Of a stretch of 15,795 bases of DNA, positions 12,813-15,795 are shown in pieces. The DNA is from Frankiaceae bacterium. Lineage in GTDB: Bacteria; Actinomycetota; Actinomycetes; JAVEEJ01. The notes beneath the pieces were generated by a model. It had not been told where the DNA came from and did not search any database. It saw nothing but the letters and a program-made list of their open reading frames with translations. Location of the stretch: the NCBI GenBank assembly GCA_030840515.1, contig JAVEEJ010000311.1, positions 1 to 15,795 on the forward strand, in the 5' to 3' direction. How positions within the stretch are numbered: the first letter of the stretch is position 1; every line of letters begins with the position of its first letter. The translations under genes and the position numbers were made by a program.

Positions 12813-14565
12813 AGAGGGCGTAGATCGATCGGACGATCTCGTGGATCGTGGTGACGTCGTTCTCGACGAGGTGGAGGGCCTCGTCCTGCAGCGTGCGCAT
12901 GCCTTGCGACACAGCCATCCGCTTCAGCTCCTCCTGAGTGGCCCATCCCACGACAAGGCGCTTGATCTCAGGAGTGATGCGAAGCAACTCGTAGACGCCG
13001 ATCCGCTCGGAGTAGCCGGTACCGGCGCACAGGTTGCATCCCTCGCCGGCGTACCACGCGCGCTTGGGTCGACCCCCGGCCTCGGCGTAGAAGGCCAGGT
13101 CCTCCGGCGAGGGGGTGACCTTCGCCTTGCAGTAGGTGCACGTGCGGCGCACGAGTCGCTGTCCCACCACGGCCAGCACGGAAGAGGCGATGAGGAACGA
13201 CTCGATGCCCATGTCCAGGAAGCGGTGCAGCGCCGCGACCGCGTCGGTCGCGTGCAGTGACGAGAGCACGAAGTGGCCTGTCAGGGCCGACTGCACAGCG
13301 ATCCGTGCGGTGTCCACATCGCGGGACTCGCCGACGAGGATGACGTCCGGGTCCTGGCGCAGGATGGACTTCAGGCCGGTAGCGAACGTCAGCCCGGCCT
13401 GCTCGTTGGTCTGGATCTGGTTGATGCTCGGGAAGACGTACTCGACCGGGTCTTCGATGGTCATGATGTTGCGGTGCGTCTCGTTGAGCTCGCTCAGCGC
13501 GGCATACAGCGTGGTGGTCTTGCCCGAGCCCGTCGGCCCGGCGCAGATCACCATCCCGAACGGCGCGCGAATCAGCTTCGACAGCGTCTCGTGCGTGTCC
13601 TTCGGCATGCCGAGCTCGCCGAGCTTGAACAGCGGCTTGCTCTTGTCGAGGATCCGCATCACGGTCTTCTCGCCCCAGTGCGTGCCGACGGTGGCGACGC
13701 GTACGTCGACCTGGCGGCCGTCGACCTCCATGGCGAGCTGGCCGTCCTGTGGGCGGCGGCGCTCGACGATGTTCATGCCCGCCATGATCTTGATGCGGCT
13801 GACGAGTGCCGGCGCCATCTCAGCCGGGAGGCTAAGTACGTCGTGAAGCGCACCGTCGATGCGGAACCGGATCCGCAGCTGGGCGTCTTGCGGCTCGATG
13901 TGCACGTCTGAGGCACGGTCGCGCAGCGCCTGCGTCAGGATCTTGCTGACGACCTGGACCACAGGTGCGTCATCCGTGAGGGATGCGGCCACATTCGCGG
14001 TCGCGACCTTGGCCCGCCCGGCGTCCGCCCTCTGGAAGGCGACGACGTGCTGGTCGACGTCGTGCAGCGCCCGATAGCTGGTGTCGAGCGCGCGCTGCAC
14101 CTCGGTGCGCGTGGAGACGGCGAGGTCGATCGGCTGCCCGATGGTGTTGGCGAGCTCCTGCCCGAGGGCCACGCTGGGCTCAGAGGTGACGACCCGGATC
14201 GTGCCGTCGCTGAGTCGGCTGACGGCGATCGCCGACAAGCCGCGTGCCACCGACTCGCTGAGCAGCGGTACGACGGCGGGGTCCGGCACCTCGCTGCGTA
14301 GGTCGGCCAGACCGAAGCCGAGCTGCTCGGCCAGGGCCTCCGCCAACTCGCGTTCGGTGAGGATCCCGAGGTGAGTGAGCAGCTCTCCGAGCTTGCGGCC
14401 GTCCGCGGACTGCTGGAGCAGCGCCTCGGAGAGTGCGCCCCGCGTGAGCGAGCTGCGCGCGACGAGGAGCTCGCCGAGGGGGGTTGCGCCGCTGCTCTGG
14501 CGCTCTAGGGGAGCAGCCTGCATCGGAACCTCTGCCGCAGCGCTGGCGGCACGTCGTACTCGCAT
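12811..14565 (-). CDS. pilB: Type IV pilus extension ATPase PilB, 584 aa
   Basis: Cytoplasmic GspE/PilB-family ATPase that drives pilin assembly. An N-terminal MshEN-type domain (about 28-170; LGELLVARSSLTRGALSEAL, KLGELLTHLGILTERELAEA) is of a kind known in some homologues to bind c-di-GMP. The ATPase core has ASDVHIEP (218-225), Walker A GPTGSGKTT (343-351, K349), Asp box MTIEDPVEYV (368-377), Walker B RQDPDVILVGESRD (403-416) and His box LTGHFVLSSLHATD (428-441). A zinc motif C476-x2-C479 ... C510-x2-C513 marks PilB rather than PilT. Full length. ATG 14565 shares one base with the upstream microprotein stop (TGATG); an internal ATG at 14523 is a less likely start. Confidence 0.95.
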   Translation of the reverse strand: MRVRRAASAAAEVPMQAAPLERQSSGATPLGELLVARSSLTRGALSEALLQQSADGRKLGELLTHLGILTERELAEALAEQLGFGLADLRSEVPDPAVVPLLSESVARGLSAIAVSRLSDGTIRVVTSEPSVALGQELANTIGQPIDLAVSTRTEVQRALDTSYRALHDVDQHVVAFQRADAGRAKVATANVAASLTDDAPVVQVVSKILTQALRDRASDVHIEPQDAQLRIRFRIDGALHDVLSLPAEMAPALVSRIKIMAGMNIVERRRPQDGQLAMEVDGRQVDVRVATVGTHWGEKTVMRILDKSKPLFKLGELGMPKDTHETLSKLIRAPFGMVICAGPTGSGKTTTLYAALSELNETHRNIMTIEDPVEYVFPSINQIQTNEQAGLTFATGLKSILRQDPDVILVGESRDVDTARIAVQSALTGHFVLSSLHATDAVAALHRFLDMGIESFLIASSVLAVVGQRLVRRTCTYCKAKVTPSPEDLAFYAEAGGRPKRAWYAGEGCNLCAGTGYSERIGVYELLRITPEIKRLVVGWATQEELKRMAVSQGMRTLQDEALHLVENDVTTIHEIVRSIYAL

Positions 14566-14696
14566 CAGCTGCCCCGGTTCAGTAGTGCGAGCACAACCAG
14601 CGCACCGACCGCGGCGAGGGACAGCGTGACGAGCAGAACATTCGTCGTCACGGTGCCACGCGAGGATCGCGCCACGGCACGCCTTCGCCTGGACAT
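14565..14696 (-). CDS. 43-aa single-pass membrane microprotein coupled to pilB
   Basis: Its TGA (14567-14565) shares a base with the pilB ATG, giving TGATG on the minus strand: a reinitiation layout. The product begins MSRRRRAVARSSRGTVTTNV, then has one clear hydrophobic segment (about 20-40, LLVTLSLAAVGALVVLALL) and ends NRGS. The strongly basic N-terminus predicts a cytoplasmic N-terminus and one membrane span. No convincing ribosome binding site precedes the ATG, so a leaderless start or readthrough from the response regulator transcript is possible. No family recognised. It mirrors the microprotein at the pilT end in size and topology, though not in sequence. A role in anchoring or regulating the ATPase is inference. 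Confidence 0.6.
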   Translation of the reverse strand: MSRRRRAVARSSRGTVTTNVLLVTLSLAAVGALVVLALLNRGS

Positions 14697-14791
14697 GACC
14701 ACACAGTGGCCGTTGTGGGGCTATCCGGGCATCGGACGTCGGGGTCAGAATCCGCGACGGGTGGGGGATTGACAGGCTTCCCCTGCTGGGT
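14697..14791 (-). promoter_or_regulatory. Intergenic region before the pilB operon
   Basis: These 95 bases separate the response regulator stop from the microprotein start, all on the minus strand. An imperfect inverted repeat (GACCAC, 3 bases, GTGGCC; 14697-14711, five of six pairs) touches the ATG. A weak CAGG/CCTG pair lies near the regulator stop, but there is no good terminator, so readthrough from the two-component genes into pilB is possible. No firm promoter hexamers were identified. Confidence 0.4.
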
Positions 14792-15466
14792 CTAGCCCGG
14801 GGCGTCGGGACCGCGCGAGAGGTCCGGGTTGTCCTTGTTGTGCGACTTGACCAGCCCTTGGCGCACCGCGGTCATGATCGCCTGCGCCCGGTTGCCGGCG
14901 CCGAGCTTCTCGTAGACCTTGGAGATGTGCGTCTTGGCGGTGGACTCGCTGATGAAGAGCCGTCGCGCGATGCCAGAGACCGCCAACCCCTCGGCCAACA
15001 GCTGTAGCACCTCGTTCTCGCGCGGCGACAGCTGAGGTCCGGTCGGCGCGAGCCGGCGTCGCATCGCGTCCGCGAGATCTGCTGCGCTGAACGCGAGCGG
15101 GGACGCAGCCGCGTGACGGGCCGCCGCGATGACCTCATCAGCCGCGGCGTCCTTGGGGACGAAAGCAGACGCGCCGGCCTCCAGCGCACCGAACAGGTGC
15201 TCATCACCGGCGTACATGGTGAGCACGACCAAGCCGATGGTCGAGCTGTTGTTGCGCAGCGTGCGCACGAGGTCGAGGCCCGTCCCGTCAGGGAGGCGCA
15301 GGTCAACGATGGCGACATCGGGGGTTGTCTCGGCGACCAGCTTCTCGCCGGCGGCGATGCTGCCCGCCTCACCGCGCACTTCGAACTCCGGCTCCATCTC
15401 GAACGCGCGCCGAAGCCCTTGGCGGATCAGGTCATGGTCATCGATGAGCACGACAGCGATCGGCAC
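14792..15466 (-). CDS. NarL/FixJ-type response regulator, 224 aa
   Basis: DNA-binding response regulator with an intact receiver domain (about 1-120). D9, D10 and D12 form the acidic pocket, D55 (in IVDLRLPDG) is the phosphorylation site, and T83 and K105 complete the switch residues. A LuxR-type helix-turn-helix follows at about 145-207 (LSPRENEVLQLLAEG, then FISESTAKTHISKVYEKLG). The C-terminal tail after 208 is polar and acidic. The GTG at 15466 is set by the strong GGGAGGAG site upstream. It lies 32 bases after a sensor kinase gene, with which it forms an operon, and directly before the pilus genes on the same strand. It is therefore the obvious candidate for controlling them, though this is inferred from position. 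Confidence 0.93.
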   Translation of the reverse strand: MPIAVVLIDDHDLIRQGLRRAFEMEPEFEVRGEAGSIAAGEKLVAETTPDVAIVDLRLPDGTGLDLVRTLRNNSSTIGLVVLTMYAGDEHLFGALEAGASAFVPKDAAADEVIAAARHAAASPLAFSAADLADAMRRRLAPTGPQLSPRENEVLQLLAEGLAVSGIARRLFISESTAKTHISKVYEKLGAGNRAQAIMTAVRQGLVKSHNKDNPDLSRGPDAPG

Positions 15467-15471
15467 AAGAG

Positions 15472-15479
15472 CTCCTCCC
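15472..15479 (-). promoter_or_regulatory. Ribosome binding site of the response regulator
   Basis: The minus strand reads GGGAGGAG, with its GGAGG core seven to eight bases before the GTG at 15466. It excludes the longer open frame that starts at 15529. Confidence 0.75.
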
Positions 15480-15498
15480 AGTGAGCATGACCGCGAGG

Positions 15499-15795
15499 CT
15501 ACCCCGCGCCGACCGTGACCTGCAGGCACGACCCGCCTCCGACGCGCTCGCTCACCTCGAGCTTGGCGCGCAACCTGGCGACCCGTTCCTCGACCGCCGC
15601 GTGACCGGGGAGGTCGTCCCGACGACGAGTCGGGCGCTCCGCGCCGTCGTGCTCGACCTTGAGTCGAGCGAGGGGCGGCTCGACCTCGAGCTCGACCCAG
15701 AGGTTCTTGGCCCCCACATTGCGCCGCACGTCGCCGACAGCCTCCTGCGCGATGCGCAGCAGCTCGGCCTCGGTCTCCGCCGGCAGGCGCGTCAC
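15499..15795 (-). CDS. Sensor histidine kinase, C-terminal part, with eroded ATPase domain (partial)
   Basis: Only the last 98 or so residues are in the window; the gene continues beyond the right edge. The segment LPAETEAELLRIAQEAVGDV matches the start of the HATPase domain of NarX/DesK-type kinases, and ERVARLRAKLEVSERVGGGS matches its end. Key sites look degraded. The N-box Asn is Asp in EAVGDVRRN. The G1 motif D-x-G-x-G is replaced by HDGAE. The glycine-rich ATP lid GHGLxGMRERV is GHAAVEERV. The final GGG(S/T) is kept. ATP binding may therefore be weak or lost. The ATG-like start near 15795 is not meaningful because the sensor and dimerisation parts lie outside. It is followed after 32 bases by the response regulator. 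Confidence 0.8.
   Translation of the reverse strand: MTRLPAETEAELLRIAQEAVGDVRRNVGAKNLWVELEVEPPLARLKVEHDGAERPTRRRDDLPGHAAVEERVARLRAKLEVSERVGGGSCLQVTVGAG

Noticed and set aside
12086..12814. A + strand open frame opposite pilC, and a similar one at 13273-13911 opposite pilB
   Set aside because: Antisense artefacts of GC-rich coding sequence; no ribosome binding site and no recognisable domain.
8686..14565. A Tad/Flp pilus rather than a type IVa-like system
   Set aside because: PilB has the MshEN domain and zinc cysteines, PilC is one full-length protein rather than split TadB/TadC, and a PilT is present; the pilin is not Flp-like.

Overview
This is a high-GC actinobacterial window: GTG starts, GTGA/ATGA gene overlaps, the actinobacterial division protein SepH, and a PimB'-type mannosyltransferase of phosphatidylinositol mannoside synthesis. 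A Nocardioidaceae-like (Propionibacteriales) member is plausible from the gene mix, but that is impression only. No stretch of more than about 140 bases lacks a gene or a described element. No tRNA, rRNA, IS element or CRISPR array was seen.

Left block (66-5581, + strand): a tightly packed cell-envelope and division run. It holds a small Cys-rich conserved protein, SepH with a lysine-rich tail, a lipoprotein, an exported HExxH metallopeptidase, an M48/Ste24-type membrane peptidase and a PimB' homologue. Three of the junctions are 4-base stop/start overlaps. A convergent PAP2_3-type membrane phosphatase (5559-6533, - strand) ends inside the 3' end of the pimB' gene.

Right block (6584-15795, almost all - strand): a type IVa-like pilus locus. 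Reading along the minus strand, the order is: the C-terminal end of a sensor kinase with an eroded ATP-binding domain, its NarL-type response regulator, a 43-aa membrane microprotein, pilB, pilC, a PilV/GspI-like minor pilin, a PilW/GspJ-like minor pilin, a 498-aa PilX/GspK-like minor pilin, a 107-aa major-type prepilin behind its own leader, and a strong bidirectional hairpin. Then comes a single + strand DUF429 gene whose usual catalytic aspartates appear to be replaced. After it come pilT, a 37-aa membrane microprotein overlapping the pilT stop, and the PAP2 gene.

Taken together, PilB (extension), PilT (retraction), PilC (platform), one short pilin and a three-gene tip module describe a retractile pilus or DNA-uptake pseudopilus of a monoderm bacterium. 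Prepilin peptidase and PilM/N/O are not in the window. The most novel-looking feature is that each ATPase gene is translationally coupled to its own tiny single-pass membrane protein (37 aa after pilT, 43 aa before pilB). Both are too short for ordinary gene calling.
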